Assembly: GCA_944390795.1 (NCBI GenBank)
Contig: CALXRI010000004.1
Coordinates: 1 to 64,000, forward strand
Length of the DNA stretch: 64,000 bases
Reading direction: 5' to 3'
DNA from: an uncultured Victivallales bacterium
GTDB taxonomy: Bacteria > Verrucomicrobiota > Lentisphaeria > Victivallales > UBA1829
In this document: positions 33,792 to 42,636 of the stretch, piece by piece
Layout of the letters: each line of letters begins with the position of its first letter
Numbering within the stretch: position 1 is the stretch's first letter
Made by a program: the position numbers and the translations under genes
Notes under the pieces: model-generated
Database searches by the model: none
Seen by the model: only the letters and a program-made list of their open reading frames with translations
What the model was told of the DNA's origin: nothing

Positions 33792-34589
33792 ATGGAAGTC
33801 ATCATCATGCCGACGGCGGAGAAGGCCGAACAGCTTGCCGCCGCGATCATCGCCGACGCTCTGCGTCGGAAACCCAACCTGACACTTGGTCTCGCGACCG
33901 GCGCCACGATGGAGAACCTCTACCACAAGCTCGCCGAAATGAACAAGAAGGGCGAACTGGACTTCTCTCTCTGCAAGACCTTCAATCTTGACGAATATGT
34001 CGGTCTTCCCGCCGAGGACAGAAACTCCTACCGCTACTACATGAACTATCATCTCTTCGACCGGATCAACATCGACAAGCGCAACACGCATCTCGAAGAC
34101 GGCATGGCCGAGGATCTTGAGTTCGAGTGCGCGGAATACGAGCGCCTCATGGAGGAAGCCGGCGGCGTCGACCTCCAGCTTCTCGGCATCGGGCTTTCCG
34201 GCCACATCGGATTCAACGAGCCGACCTCCAGCTTCTCCTCCCGCACCCGCGCGGTCAACCTGACTCCCGTCACGATGGCGCAGAACGGCCCCTATTTCGA
34301 TCCCGCCAAGGGCGAGAAAATGCCGACGCGCGCGCTGACCATGGGCGTGGGGACCGTGCTTGACGCCAAGAGCCTGCTGATGCTTGTCACCGGCACGCGC
34401 AAAGCCGACATCATCGCAAAGGCGATCGAAGGCCCGATGACCTCGATGGTCTCCGGTTCCGCGATTCAGCTCCATCCGGACTGCACCGTGATCGTCGACG
34501 AGGAAGCCGCAGCAAAGCTGACGCTCAAGGATTATTACAGATCCGCGTTTGCGAACGATCCGAAATGGGATGCCTATCGCAAGATCTGA
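33792..34589 (+). CDS. nagB: Glucosamine-6-phosphate deaminase NagB
   Basis: A 265-residue aldose-ketose isomerase that converts glucosamine-6-phosphate to fructose-6-phosphate and ammonia. The fold signature LGLATGATMENLYH (phosphate site) and the catalytic base D67 in FNLDEYVGL are present, as are H138 and E143 in SGHIGFNEP. The residue two before the catalytic histidine, Asp141 in E. coli NagB, is Ser136 here. Some NagB proteins carry Asn at this place, so the change need not abolish activity. Length is normal, AGGAGA precedes the start, and a strong terminator follows 24 bases after the stop. It forms an operon with uxaC. Confidence 0.93.
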   Translation: MEVIIMPTAEKAEQLAAAIIADALRRKPNLTLGLATGATMENLYHKLAEMNKKGELDFSLCKTFNLDEYVGLPAEDRNSYRYYMNYHLFDRINIDKRNTHLEDGMAEDLEFECAEYERLMEEAGGVDLQLLGIGLSGHIGFNEPTSSFSSRTRAVNLTPVTMAQNGPYFDPAKGEKMPTRALTMGVGTVLDAKSLLMLVTGTRKADIIAKAIEGPMTSMVSGSAIQLHPDCTVIVDEEAAAKLTLKDYYRSAFANDPKWDAYRKI

Positions 34590-34613
34590 GTTCTTTTTTC
34601 AGATCGGTTCACG

Positions 34614-34649
34614 AAAGCCGTTTAGTTTTCCGACTGAACGGCTTTTTTT
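34614..34649 (+). terminator. Intrinsic terminator of uxaC-nagB
   Basis: Perfect 9-base stem AAAGCCGTT / AACGGCTTT with a 14-base loop and a continuing T-run, 24 bases after the nagB stop. The clearest rho-independent terminator in the window. Confidence 0.9.
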
Positions 34650-34775
34650 CATGTCTTCCGGTCTCGCAGTGCGGCAACCTGCCGTTTCCCCCTTGAAAAA
34701 TCGGATTTCCGGACTATTGTGCCTTCCGGAAGATTGGGATTTCTCTTCCCGGGGGCAGCAGAAGGAGAAATGGTC

Positions 34776-36026
34776 ATGAGTGCGGGAAGCGACTGGAAAA
34801 GCATCATCTACCGCGGCGTGGAGTCCGACGAACTGGATTACAAGGCCGCTCAGGACTGGCGGAAACTGCCGCGCTCCGGCAAGGCGAAATTTGTCCGCCA
34901 CTGTCTGGCGATGGCGAACACCAAAGGCGGTTACGTTGTGGTCGGCGTCGGAGAGGACGCCTCCGGACAGCCCGCCGTTTACACCGGACTCACCCCGGAA
35001 GAGGCGCAGTCCTTCGATCCGACGGCGGTGGGGAGCTTCATCAACCGTTACGCCGATCCGCAGATCGATTTCACCATAGAACGGCCTGTCGTTGACGGGA
35101 AACGCTATGCCGTGTTTGTGATCCGCCGCTTCAGTGCGCTGCCGCACGTCTGTTCCGCCGGACTGGATCACGAGCTGCTTCAGGGCGTCTTCTATATCCG
35201 CACCGCCGACGCTTCCAGCCGTCCGGCATACCGTTCCAGTGAAATCCACGGGATCATCCAGCGCGCCATGCGCAACCAGCGCGAACAGCTCGGACGCATG
35301 ATCCGCGGCCTTCTCTACGAAACCCACAACACCTCCGTTCAGGCGGAGGAAGGGCAGAGCCATTTTGCCGAGGAGCTTGCGCATTCCCGGAGTTTCTTCC
35401 GGAAACGGCGCGGCGCCTCTTCCGCGGGAGGCTGCACCCTGGATTTTTCGATCACGCCCAATGAATATGTCCCGGAACGTTTCACCTTGAGCGAACTCCG
35501 GCATCAGGCGCAGGCGGCCTATGATTTCCGTCCGAATTCCTCTTTCATTGCGCCGGAGGATCTGCAGGAAGCGTATGTGACGAACGTTTCTCTGCGTTTC
35601 GCTTCTGCCGCCGGTTCGCGGGGCTGGCAGCTTTACCAGTCCGGGCTTTTCCATTTCAGCGCGGCATATTCCTTCCGGGGGAGGGTGGAATACCGTTTTC
35701 TGGTGGATTTCTTCGCTGACGCGATGCAGTTTCTCGCCGGACTCTACGCGGGACTCGGTTTTGACGAGCAGACGTTGCAGATCGCCTTCTCCCTGGACAA
35801 TGCGGAAAATCTGGAGTTGAAAATCGGGGACGGCGCGGGCGAGCATTACATCTGCCGCATTCCGGAGATCACGGTCTGCCGGACACGGACCGCCGCCGAT
35901 CTTGCCAGCGATGTCGCCTTCCATGCCGAAAGCCTGCTCCGTTCCGTCTGCGAACGCTTCAACCTTCCCGACGGCTGCCTCAGGACTGCCGCGCGGATGA
36001 TGAAACAGCACCTGGGCCGGCCCTGA
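34776..36026 (+). CDS. AlbA_2 (Schlafen-type) putative DNA-binding domain protein
   Basis: A 416-residue protein; of two close ATGs the one at 34776 has the better spacing from AAGGAG. Residues 10-150 match the AlbA_2 domain, with ESDELDYKAAQDW, the glycine turn ANTKGGYVVVGVGED and VFYIRTADASSRPA. The remaining ~260 residues, including FRPNSSFIAPEDL and RGRVEYRFLVDFFADAM, show no motif that I know and are not the usual ATP-dependent helicase or winged-helix partner. It stands alone between the nagB terminator and the convergent serS gene. AlbA_2 proteins are mostly regulators or associated with defence; nothing around it decides between these. Confidence 0.78.
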   Translation: MSAGSDWKSIIYRGVESDELDYKAAQDWRKLPRSGKAKFVRHCLAMANTKGGYVVVGVGEDASGQPAVYTGLTPEEAQSFDPTAVGSFINRYADPQIDFTIERPVVDGKRYAVFVIRRFSALPHVCSAGLDHELLQGVFYIRTADASSRPAYRSSEIHGIIQRAMRNQREQLGRMIRGLLYETHNTSVQAEEGQSHFAEELAHSRSFFRKRRGASSAGGCTLDFSITPNEYVPERFTLSELRHQAQAAYDFRPNSSFIAPEDLQEAYVTNVSLRFASAAGSRGWQLYQSGLFHFSAAYSFRGRVEYRFLVDFFADAMQFLAGLYAGLGFDEQTLQIAFSLDNAENLELKIGDGAGEHYICRIPEITVCRTRTAADLASDVAFHAESLLRSVCERFNLPDGCLRTAARMMKQHLGRP

Positions 36027-36044
36027 GTTCCCCGGAAACGGAAA

Positions 36045-36081
36045 ACCCCTGCCGGAACCGTTTCTGTTCCGCGGCAGGGGG
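36045..36081 (-). terminator. Stem-loop behind serS
   Basis: Long G+C-rich stem: CCCCTGCC + GGAAC on one side, GTTCC + GGCAGGGG on the other, followed on the minus strand by TTTTCC. It lies 64 bases beyond the serS stop and close to the stop of the convergent gene, so it may serve both. Confidence 0.65.
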
Positions 36082-36144
36082 TCAGGGGCGCTTCCTCCGT
36101 CCGGAGATGTCCCGCTCCCGGAATGCGATGTTTCTGCTGCGCGC

Positions 36145-37431
36145 TTATTTCATCGGTTCGATCGTATCGAATCCGCAATAGGGCCGCAGCACTTCCGGAA
36201 TGTTCACGGAACCGTCCGCACGCAGATGATTCTCCAGAAACGCGATCAGCATCCGGGGCGGCGCGACGACCGTGTTGTTCAGCGTATGGGCGAAGTATTT
36301 CTTTCCGTCTTTTCCGTTGACGCGGATTTTCAGGCGGCGCGCCTGCGCGTCTCCGAGCGTCGAGCAGGAGCCGACCTCGAAATATTTCTTCTGGCGCGGC
36401 GACCACGCCTCGACATCGAGGGATTTCACCTTCAGATCGGCGAGATCGCCCGAACAGCATTCGAGCGTCCGCACCGGAATTTCCATCGAGCGGAAGAAGT
36501 CGACCGTGTTCTTCCAGAGCTGGTTGAACCAGTGCATGCTCTCCTCCGGTTTGCAGATGACGATCATCTCCTGCTTCTCGAACTGGTGGATGCGGTAGAC
36601 GCCGCGCTCCTCGACGCCGTGCGCGCCCTTCTCCTTGCGGAAGCAGGGCGAATAGCTCGTGAGCGTCAGCGGAAGCGTGTCCTCCGGGAGAATCTGGTCG
36701 ATGAACTTTCCGATCATCGAGTGTTCGCTCGTGCCGATCAGGAAGAGATCCTCCCCCTCGATCTTGTACATCATCGAATCCATTTCCGCAAAGCTCATGA
36801 CGCCGGAAACGACGTTGGAGCGGATCATGAACGGCGGCACGCAGTAGGTGAAGCCGCGCTTGACCATGAAGTTGCGCGCATAGGTCAGGATCGCGGAGTG
36901 GAGCAGCGCGACGGGGCCCGTCAGATAATAGAATCCGTTTCCCGCGACGCGGCGCGCGCTGTCGAGATCCAGCCCGCCGAGCTTTTCCATGATTTCCGTG
37001 TGATAGGGAATTTCGAAATCGGGCACTTTCGGTTCGCCGAAACGTTCGACCTCGACATTTTCGGAGTCGTCCTTTCCGATCGGGACGGATGCGTCGATGA
37101 TGTTCGGAATGACCATCATCGCGTTCAGGATCTCCTCGTCGACCTTTCCCTGCTCCGCCGTGAGTTCGGTGATCCGGTCTCCGTCGAGCGCGACCTCCTT
37201 TTTGACGGCTTCCGCCTCGTCGCGTTTTCCCTGCCCCATCAGCGCGCCGATCCGCTTCGACGCGGCGTTGCGTTTTGCGCGGAGCTGTTCGACTTCGGTT
37301 TTGATGGCGCGGTTGCGGCGGTCGAGTTCCAGAACCTTGTCCACGAGCGCGAGCTTGCCGTCCTGGAATTTCTTCCGGATGTTCTCTTTCACAAGCTCCG
37401 GATTTTCGCGGATCAGCTTGATATCCAGCAT
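36145..37431 (-). CDS. serS: Seryl-tRNA synthetase
   Basis: Class II aminoacyl-tRNA synthetase of 428 residues charging tRNA-Ser. The N-terminal ~110 residues form the long coiled-coil arm that holds the tRNA variable loop. The catalytic part has FLIGTSEHSMIG, motif 2 CFRKEKGAHGVEERG and QFEKQEM, and motif 3 NNTVVAPPRMLIAFLEN. Motif 3 differs from the common bacterial N-G-S-G-L-A-x-G-R form and resembles the N-x-T-x-x-A-x-x-R variants of eukaryotes and some other bacteria. AAGGAGAT precedes the ATG. It lies 59 bases behind the rpiB-glyA gene and probably shares its transcript, linking serine use in translation with serine-glycine conversion. Confidence 0.96.
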   Translation of the reverse strand: MLDIKLIRENPELVKENIRKKFQDGKLALVDKVLELDRRNRAIKTEVEQLRAKRNAASKRIGALMGQGKRDEAEAVKKEVALDGDRITELTAEQGKVDEEILNAMMVIPNIIDASVPIGKDDSENVEVERFGEPKVPDFEIPYHTEIMEKLGGLDLDSARRVAGNGFYYLTGPVALLHSAILTYARNFMVKRGFTYCVPPFMIRSNVVSGVMSFAEMDSMMYKIEGEDLFLIGTSEHSMIGKFIDQILPEDTLPLTLTSYSPCFRKEKGAHGVEERGVYRIHQFEKQEMIVICKPEESMHWFNQLWKNTVDFFRSMEIPVRTLECCSGDLADLKVKSLDVEAWSPRQKKYFEVGSCSTLGDAQARRLKIRVNGKDGKKYFAHTLNNTVVAPPRMLIAFLENHLRADGSVNIPEVLRPYCGFDTIEPMK

Positions 37432-37490
37432 AGTGACAATCTCCTTGATTCAAAAATCAGTTTTGCGGAGCGAATCCGATGTCCCGCGCC

Positions 37491-39212
37491 TCAGAACTGG
37501 GGCAGCGGGAAGGCCTTCGTGAAGGTGCGGACCTCGTCTCCGATTCTTGCGAGCGCGGCATCGTCGTCCTTCGCCGCGACGGCGCGGTCGATGAAGTCCG
37601 CGATGCGGAGCATTTCCGGCTCCTTCATGCCGCGCGTCGTGACGGCGGGCGTGCCGATGCGGACGCCGCTGGTGACCATCGGCTTCTCCGGATCGAACGG
37701 GATCATGTTCTTGTTCAGGGTGATCCGCGCCTTGTCGCAGGCGATCTGCACCTCTTTCCCGGTCGCGTGCTTCGGACGGAGGTCGACAAGCATCAGATGG
37801 TTGTCCGTGCCGCCGGAGACGATCCGGAAACCCTTGTCCTTGAGCGCCTGTGCGAGAACGGAGGCGTTTTTGACGAGCTGGCGCTGATACTCCTTGAACG
37901 CGGGGCTCATCGCCTCCTTGAAGCAGATGGCTTTCGCTGCGATCACGTGCATGAGCGGGCCGCCCTGAAGTCCGGGGAAGACCCTGGAATTGATCGCCTT
38001 GATGTATTTCTCCTTGCAGAGAATGAGTCCGGAGCGCGGCCCGCGCAGCGTCTTGTGAGTCGTGGTCGTGACGACGTCGCAGTGGGGAACCGGGGAGGGG
38101 TGGACGCCCGCTGCGACCAGTCCGGCGATATGCGCCATGTCGACGAAGAGGAAGGCGTTTGCCTTGTCCGCGATCTGCCGCAGTCTGGCGAAGTCGATGA
38201 TTCTGGGATAGGCGGAGGCGCCGGCGAGGATCATGCGGGGCTTGCACTCCATCGCGAGACGCTCCACTTCGTCGTAGTCGATCATCTCCGTCTCGGGGGA
38301 GACGCCGTAGGGGACGATGTTGAAGAGTTTTCCCGAGAAGTTCATCGGATGTCCGTGGGTCAGGTGTCCGCCGTGGTCGAGGCTCATCGAGAGCACGGTG
38401 TCCCCGGGATTGAGCAGCGCGAAGTAGACCGCCATGTTCGCCTGGCTTCCGGCGTGCGGCTGGACGTTGGCGGCCTCTGCGCCGAAGAGTTCGCAGGCGC
38501 GGGCGATGGCGATTTTCTCCACCTCGTCGACGAATTCGCATCCGCCGTAGTAGCGTCTTCCCGGATAGCCTTCCGCGTATTTGTTGGTCAGGACGGAGCC
38601 CTGGGCGGCGCGGATCGCCGTGCTGGTGAAGTTTTCCGAGGCGATCAGCTCGATGCCGTCGTTCTGACGGTCGGCCTCCCTGTCGATCCAGGCGGCGATT
38701 TCGGGATCGGCGGAGCGGACGGCCGCGATGTCGTCATAGGTCTGTCGCTCGAGTTTTTCCAGACGGTTGATATGTCTGCGGTCGTTGGAGAACGGCGTGG
38801 AGACCCAGGTTGTGATGATCTCCTTGATCGCGTTGAAGTCGAGATAGTCCGCCGGGATCACCAGCACATTGGAGACGTTGTGTTCGCGCGAGGCCTTCGC
38901 GACTTTCGCGGAGTAGGCGACCACGGCGCGCACGTTGTGGAAGCGGTTCGCGTCGATGCCCATGCCGACGCCGGAGCGGCAGAGCAGAATGCCGCAGGCG
39001 AGCTCGCCCTTCGAGACGGCGCGCGCCATCGGAGAGCCGAAATCCGGATAGTCGTCGGCGGGATCCAGCGCGAACGGGCCGAAATCGACGGGCTCGAATC
39101 CGGTTTCCGCGAGAAAGGCCGCGATCTGTTTCTTGAGTTCGAATCCGCCGTGATCGGAAGCGATTCCGATTTTTCCTCTGGGAGAAGTCTGCCAGTCTGT
39201 GATTTTCTGCAT
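37491..39212 (-). CDS. rpiB-glyA: Fused ribose-5-phosphate isomerase B and serine hydroxymethyltransferase
   Basis: A 573-residue two-enzyme protein. Residues 10-150 are RpiB (ribose-5-phosphate to ribulose-5-phosphate): [16 protein letters not shown] at the start and the active-site block [19 protein letters not shown] with its cysteine. From about residue 158 to the end it is a complete GlyA (PLP-dependent serine-glycine interconversion giving 5,10-methylene-THF): [47 protein letters not shown] and the PLP lysine in [14 protein letters not shown]. Neither half is truncated. In B. subtilis rpiB (ywlF) and glyA are neighbours in the same cluster as ywlE, so the fusion joins genes that already travel together. 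It lies 13 bases behind the phosphatase gene. Confidence 0.93.
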   Translation of the reverse strand: MQKITDWQTSPRGKIGIASDHGGFELKKQIAAFLAETGFEPVDFGPFALDPADDYPDFGSPMARAVSKGELACGILLCRSGVGMGIDANRFHNVRAVVAYSAKVAKASREHNVSNVLVIPADYLDFNAIKEIITTWVSTPFSNDRRHINRLEKLERQTYDDIAAVRSADPEIAAWIDREADRQNDGIELIASENFTSTAIRAAQGSVLTNKYAEGYPGRRYYGGCEFVDEVEKIAIARACELFGAEAANVQPHAGSQANMAVYFALLNPGDTVLSMSLDHGGHLTHGHPMNFSGKLFNIVPYGVSPETEMIDYDEVERLAMECKPRMILAGASAYPRIIDFARLRQIADKANAFLFVDMAHIAGLVAAGVHPSPVPHCDVVTTTTHKTLRGPRSGLILCKEKYIKAINSRVFPGLQGGPLMHVIAAKAICFKEAMSPAFKEYQRQLVKNASVLAQALKDKGFRIVSGGTDNHLMLVDLRPKHATGKEVQIACDKARITLNKNMIPFDPEKPMVTSGVRIGTPAVTTRGMKEPEMLRIADFIDRAVAAKDDDAALARIGDEVRTFTKAFPLPQF

Positions 39213-39225
39213 GGTCTGCGTTTCC

Positions 39226-39702
39226 TTATGGGTTATTTGATTTTGCTGAATGTTCTTCCGTCAGGAACGCGAAGAGATTGTCCAGCGCGCCCTTCATTTC
39301 CGTAAAACAGCTCCCGTAAAGTTCCTCCGATCCGCCGAAGGGATCCGCCACGTCCGCACCGGGACGCGCCGCATATTCCAGAAGAAGACGGGTTTTCGGC
39401 AGCGCCGCCGGATCGAGCGCGCCGATCTGCATGCGGTGGGAGCGCGTCATGACGACAATGGAGTCCGCTTCGGCGAGCATTTCCCGCGTCAGCTGGCGGT
39501 TGCGGAATCCGGAGAGATCGATTCCATGGCGTTTCATTGTCCTTGCCGCGTTTTCCGAGGCCGGATGTCCGCCGCCCGCGAAAAGTCCGGCGGAAAGAAC
39601 CGTAATGCCGTCCCGGTGCGTTTTTTCGCAGAGATGCTTCAGATAGCCTTCGCACATCGGGCTTCTGCAGGTGTTTCCGGTGCATACAAACAATACGTTC
39701 AT
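39226..39702 (-). CDS. Low-molecular-weight phosphatase, possibly a protein-arginine phosphatase
   Basis: A 158-residue LMW-PTP-fold enzyme. The P-loop is at the very start, CTGNTCRSP with nucleophile C7, T11 and R13, and the general acid is in [13 protein letters not shown] near residue 116. In B. subtilis YwlE the same P-loop with threonine at position 11 selects phospho-arginine over phospho-tyrosine, and ywlE also lies next to rpiB and glyA. So arginine phosphatase is the leading hypothesis; a tyrosine phosphatase is the alternative. No McsB-like arginine kinase is in this window. First gene of phosphatase-rpiB/glyA-serS. Confidence 0.85.
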   Translation of the reverse strand: MNVLFVCTGNTCRSPMCEGYLKHLCEKTHRDGITVLSAGLFAGGGHPASENAARTMKRHGIDLSGFRNRQLTREMLAEADSIVVMTRSHRMQIGALDPAALPKTRLLLEYAARPGADVADPFGGSEELYGSCFTEMKGALDNLFAFLTEEHSAKSNNP

Positions 39703-39714
39703 CGCGAGAAATCC

Positions 39715-39742
39715 ACTTTATTTTTGCGAAACGGACTTTCAA
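39715..39742 (-). promoter_or_regulatory. Promoter of the phosphatase-rpiB/glyA-serS operon
   Basis: Minus-strand TTGAAA (39742-39737), 16-base spacer, TAAAGT (39720-39715). It leaves only a very short leader before the ATG at 39702. A TATAAT on the plus strand at 39765-39770 faces trmB, so the region is a divergent promoter. Confidence 0.5.
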
Positions 39743-39816
39743 GTTCGCGTTTCCGGGTCTATTTTATAATGGAACGGATAATATATCACAGCAGGAAGGA
39801 AATTTCATCAGCGATT

Positions 39817-40449
39817 ATGGATAAAAATGCGAAAACCTTGGAAGATATTTTTATTTTAAATGACAAAGACCTGCTTCTCGCCGATTTTCTGACGCTCCCG
39901 GAAGGGAAGGACGTGGAACTGGATCTCGGCTGCGGAAAAGGCGGATTCGCCGTCGCGCTTGCGCAGAGTCATCCGGAGCGGATCATTCTCGCCGCTGACG
40001 TGATGCTGGGGCGTCTGCGCAAGGTGAGGAAAAAACTCAACCGCGCACAGGCGGGAAATGCGTATCTTCTGCGGGTCGAGGCGCGGCATCTCCTCGGGCG
40101 GATTCTGCCGGACCGCAGTCTTGCGCGCATTCACATTCTCTGCCCGGACCCGTGGCCGAAACTCCGGCACCGGGGGCACCGGCTGCTCTGCGCCGATTTC
40201 ATGATGTCGATCAACCGCGTCCTCCGGGAAGAGGGCATATTCCATTTTTCGACGGACGATCCGGAATACCGTGACGCCGTCGTCCGGCAGGTCATGGATT
40301 CGGAACTTTTCGCCCCCGCGCCCGCTTCTGTTCTGGATGATGTAAGGGATTTCAAGACGGAGTTCGAGCGTGACTGGCTGGCGCAGGGAAAGACCGTCAC
40401 CCATTTTGCCTGGCGCGCTCTGAAAAACCCGTTTCACGGCGCGCACTGA
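39817..40449 (+). CDS. trmB: tRNA (guanine-N7-)-methyltransferase
   Basis: SAM-dependent enzyme that methylates G46 in the tRNA variable loop. The SAM site VELDLGCGKGGFAVALAQ and the TrmB hallmark HILCPDPWPKLRHR are intact, as is the late TDDPEY. The frame is open far upstream through the divergent gene. I use the ATG at 39817 (MDKNAKTLEDI), although AGGAAGGA is 17 bases away; an ATG at 39769 overlaps the probable -10 box TATAAT. The resulting 210 residues are on the short side but include the whole catalytic domain. Transcribed alone. Confidence 0.92.
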   Translation: MDKNAKTLEDIFILNDKDLLLADFLTLPEGKDVELDLGCGKGGFAVALAQSHPERIILAADVMLGRLRKVRKKLNRAQAGNAYLLRVEARHLLGRILPDRSLARIHILCPDPWPKLRHRGHRLLCADFMMSINRVLREEGIFHFSTDDPEYRDAVVRQVMDSELFAPAPASVLDDVRDFKTEFERDWLAQGKTVTHFAWRALKNPFHGAH

Positions 40450-40525
40450 GTCTTTTTTTCTTTCCTCCGCGCCTCTTCCGGAAAAACAAAACCCTCCGCG
40501 GAAGGCCGTTTTGCGCTGTGACTGC

Positions 40526-41338
40526 TTACAGAAGATGTTCGGCGGCGAACGCCACCGCATTGTCGAATATGATTTTCCCCTCACCCCATTCGGGGAGTTT
40601 CCCCTCCAGTTTCCGCGCCTGCCAGTCGGGGGCGTTGAAGGGGGAGAGAAACGCTTCGGGATGCGGCATCAGACCGAAAATTCTTCCGGTGGGATCGCAG
40701 ATTCCGGCAATGTCGTTGATGGAGCCGTTCGGATTTTCCGGAAACCCTTTCGCCTTGGAGCCGTCGGGAGCCGCATAACGGAGCGCGACGAGATTTTCCG
40801 CCTCGATCCGCGCGATGACCTCCTCGTCCGCGACGAACTTGCCTTCCCCGTGGCGCACGGGCAGGCGAAGCGTTCCGATGCCCTTGGTGAACACGCAGGG
40901 GGACTTCTCGTTGGCGCGCAGCGTGACCCAGTCGTCGCGGAAGACGCCGGAATCGTTGTGCGTCAGAGCCGCCTGCTGTTCGAAATACTTTCCGTCCAGC
41001 GCGGGGGCGAGCCCGAGCCGGGTCAGAGTCTGAAAGCCGTTGCAGATGCCGATCACGAGTTTTCCCGCCTTGACGAACGCACGGATGTCGTCGCTGAGGC
41101 GGAACTTCAGGCGGTTGGCGAACACCGTGCCGGAGCCGAGATGGTCGCCGAAGGAAAAGCCTCCGATGAATGCGAGAATATGGAACTCGTCGAGTTTTCT
41201 TCCGCCGTTGAGCAGATCGTTCAGATGAATCTGTTCCGCCGTGGCTCCGGCGGATTCGAAAGCGGCGGCGGTCTCCTTTTCGCAGTTCAGTCCGACGCCC
41301 GTGATAATCAAAGCCTTGACCTTAGAATAATCCGTCAT
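40526..41338 (-). CDS. purQ: Phosphoribosylformylglycinamidine synthase, glutaminase subunit PurQ
   Basis: Class I glutamine amidotransferase of 270 residues that supplies ammonia to PurL in the fourth step of purine synthesis. The start is the ATG at 41338 (MTDYSKVKALIITG) with GGAG before it. The nucleophilic cysteine is in IGICNGFQTLTRLG and the histidine-glutamate pair in GLMPHPEAF. GFSFGDHLGSGT and HNDSGVFRDDW are PurQ-specific. It is longer than the ~225-residue B. subtilis type and resembles the glutaminase part of large fused PurL enzymes. No purL or purS is present in the window. Confidence 0.92.
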   Translation of the reverse strand: MTDYSKVKALIITGVGLNCEKETAAAFESAGATAEQIHLNDLLNGGRKLDEFHILAFIGGFSFGDHLGSGTVFANRLKFRLSDDIRAFVKAGKLVIGICNGFQTLTRLGLAPALDGKYFEQQAALTHNDSGVFRDDWVTLRANEKSPCVFTKGIGTLRLPVRHGEGKFVADEEVIARIEAENLVALRYAAPDGSKAKGFPENPNGSINDIAGICDPTGRIFGLMPHPEAFLSPFNAPDWQARKLEGKLPEWGEGKIIFDNAVAFAAEHLL

Positions 41339-41545
41339 GTCATGTTCTCCACTTGAATCGACAATTACCTGTAAAATGTACCGTTGCAAAGACGTTTTTG
41401 CAAATGCGGAAGGAAAAAAAGCGGAGAATCTCGCGGATGCCGTTTTTTCCTGAAGACAGGGGGAAAACGCAATGAGATGCCCCCGCGAAGGGCCTTTTCC
41501 CCCTGTCGGATTTCACGATATCTTCGGAAAATCGGGAAGAGGAAC

Positions 41546-41574
41546 TTGATTTTCCCCGTTCCCGCATGTAAATT
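41546..41574 (+). promoter_or_regulatory. Promoter of the tat operon
   Basis: TTGATT (41546-41551), 17-base spacer, TAAATT (41569-41574), 44 bases before the tatA start. Confidence 0.65.
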
Positions 41575-41579
41575 TCGCC

Positions 41580-41602
41580 TGTCCGGCACGAACACCCGGA
41601 CA
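41580..41602 (+). other. Leader hairpin ahead of tatA
   Basis: Perfect 7-base stem TGTCCGG / CCGGACA with a 9-base loop, at or next to the predicted transcription start and just before the ribosome-binding site ACGGAG. It could protect the 5' end of the mRNA. Confidence 0.5.
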
Positions 41603-41618
41603 GAAACGGAGTTTTCCC

Positions 41619-41852
41619 ATGCTCAGTCTTACTGAAATTCTTGTCATTTTCATCGCCATTCTTCTCCTGTTCGGCGCAAAACGGATTCCCGAAATCGCCC
41701 GCGCCCTCGGCCGCGCCAGCCATGAATTCAAAAAAGCCAAGGACGACATCATCAATGAGACCGAGGAACTCCGGGATGCCGCGGAAAAAAGGGCGGCTCT
41801 CGAGGATCGGGCGTCCGAAAAGACGCAGGACGGAAAAAAAGACGCCGAGTGA
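41619..41852 (+). CDS. tatA: Twin-arginine translocase pore subunit TatA
   Basis: A 77-residue protein with one N-terminal membrane helix (LTEILVIFIAILLLFGAKR), the family hinge FGAKRIPEIARALGRA, and a charged amphipathic tail rich in Lys/Glu. TatA oligomers form the passage for folded proteins carrying a twin-arginine signal. No separate TatB is visible, so this is the two-component TatA-TatC layout, in which TatA does both jobs. tatC follows after 12 bases. ACGGAG precedes the start. Confidence 0.95.
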   Translation: MLSLTEILVIFIAILLLFGAKRIPEIARALGRASHEFKKAKDDIINETEELRDAAEKRAALEDRASEKTQDGKKDAE

Positions 41853-41864
41853 CGGGGATTCTTC

Positions 41865-42614
41865 ATGCGTGACGCAAAAGATCTCTCCTTCCTCGAACAT
41901 CTGGATGTCCTGCGCGGCGTTCTTTTCAAAATCATCGGCGCATTCGCCGTTCTCTGCATTCCCGCGTGGTTCTGCGTGCCTCCCGTCGTGAAATGGCTGC
42001 TTGCCTATGCGGCGCCGAAAGGGTTCAAACTGCATTATTTTTCCCTGATGGAACCGTTTTTCATCCAGCTGAAAGTCATGCTGGTTCTGGCGTTTTTCGC
42101 CTCTCTTCCGTTTACCCTGTACTGTCTTTGGGGATTTGTCGCGCCGGGGCTGACCGAACGGGAGCGCCGGGGAGTCCGTTCTCCGCTGCTGCTGAGCTTT
42201 TTCCTGGCGCTGGCTGGTGCGGCGTTCGGCATTCTGCTGATCGTGCCGGTGATTGTCAGATTTTCGCTCTCGTTCCAGGGGGAGAACATGACGCCGGTGA
42301 TCGGGATCGGCAGTTTCATGTCGATGATCCTGCTTTCCGTGCTGGCGTGCGCGGTGCTGTTCCAGTTTCCGGTGCTGCTGCTGATTCTGCTGTCGCTGGG
42401 CGTCATTGATCTGGAGTGGGCGCGGCGGCAGCGTCCGGTTGTGATTGTGGCGATTCTGGCGGTTGCTGCGATTGTCACGCCGCCGGATGTGCTCAGCCAG
42501 ATTCTGGTGGCTGTGCCGACTTATCTGCTGTATGAGGCCAGTCTGCTCGTTTTCCGTTTCTGCCGGAAACCGGATGAGAGTCTGGCGGTCTATGAAGAAG
42601 AGCTGAAAAAATAA
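41865..42614 (+). CDS. tatC: Twin-arginine translocase receptor subunit TatC
   Basis: A 249-residue polytopic membrane protein with about six hydrophobic segments. The signature SFLEHLDVLRGVLFK at the N terminus is the twin-arginine docking region, and the proline-rich AAIVTPPDVLSQILVAVPTY lies in the conserved C-terminal half. It recognises the RR signal peptide and recruits TatA. Length and motif order are normal. The following two genes both encode proteins with twin-arginine motifs, so the operon makes the transporter with its own clients. Confidence 0.95.
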   Translation: MRDAKDLSFLEHLDVLRGVLFKIIGAFAVLCIPAWFCVPPVVKWLLAYAAPKGFKLHYFSLMEPFFIQLKVMLVLAFFASLPFTLYCLWGFVAPGLTERERRGVRSPLLLSFFLALAGAAFGILLIVPVIVRFSLSFQGENMTPVIGIGSFMSMILLSVLACAVLFQFPVLLLILLSLGVIDLEWARRQRPVVIVAILAVAAIVTPPDVLSQILVAVPTYLLYEASLLVFRFCRKPDESLAVYEEELKK

Positions 42615-42636
42615 ATCAACCTGCAAGGAGTCGACT

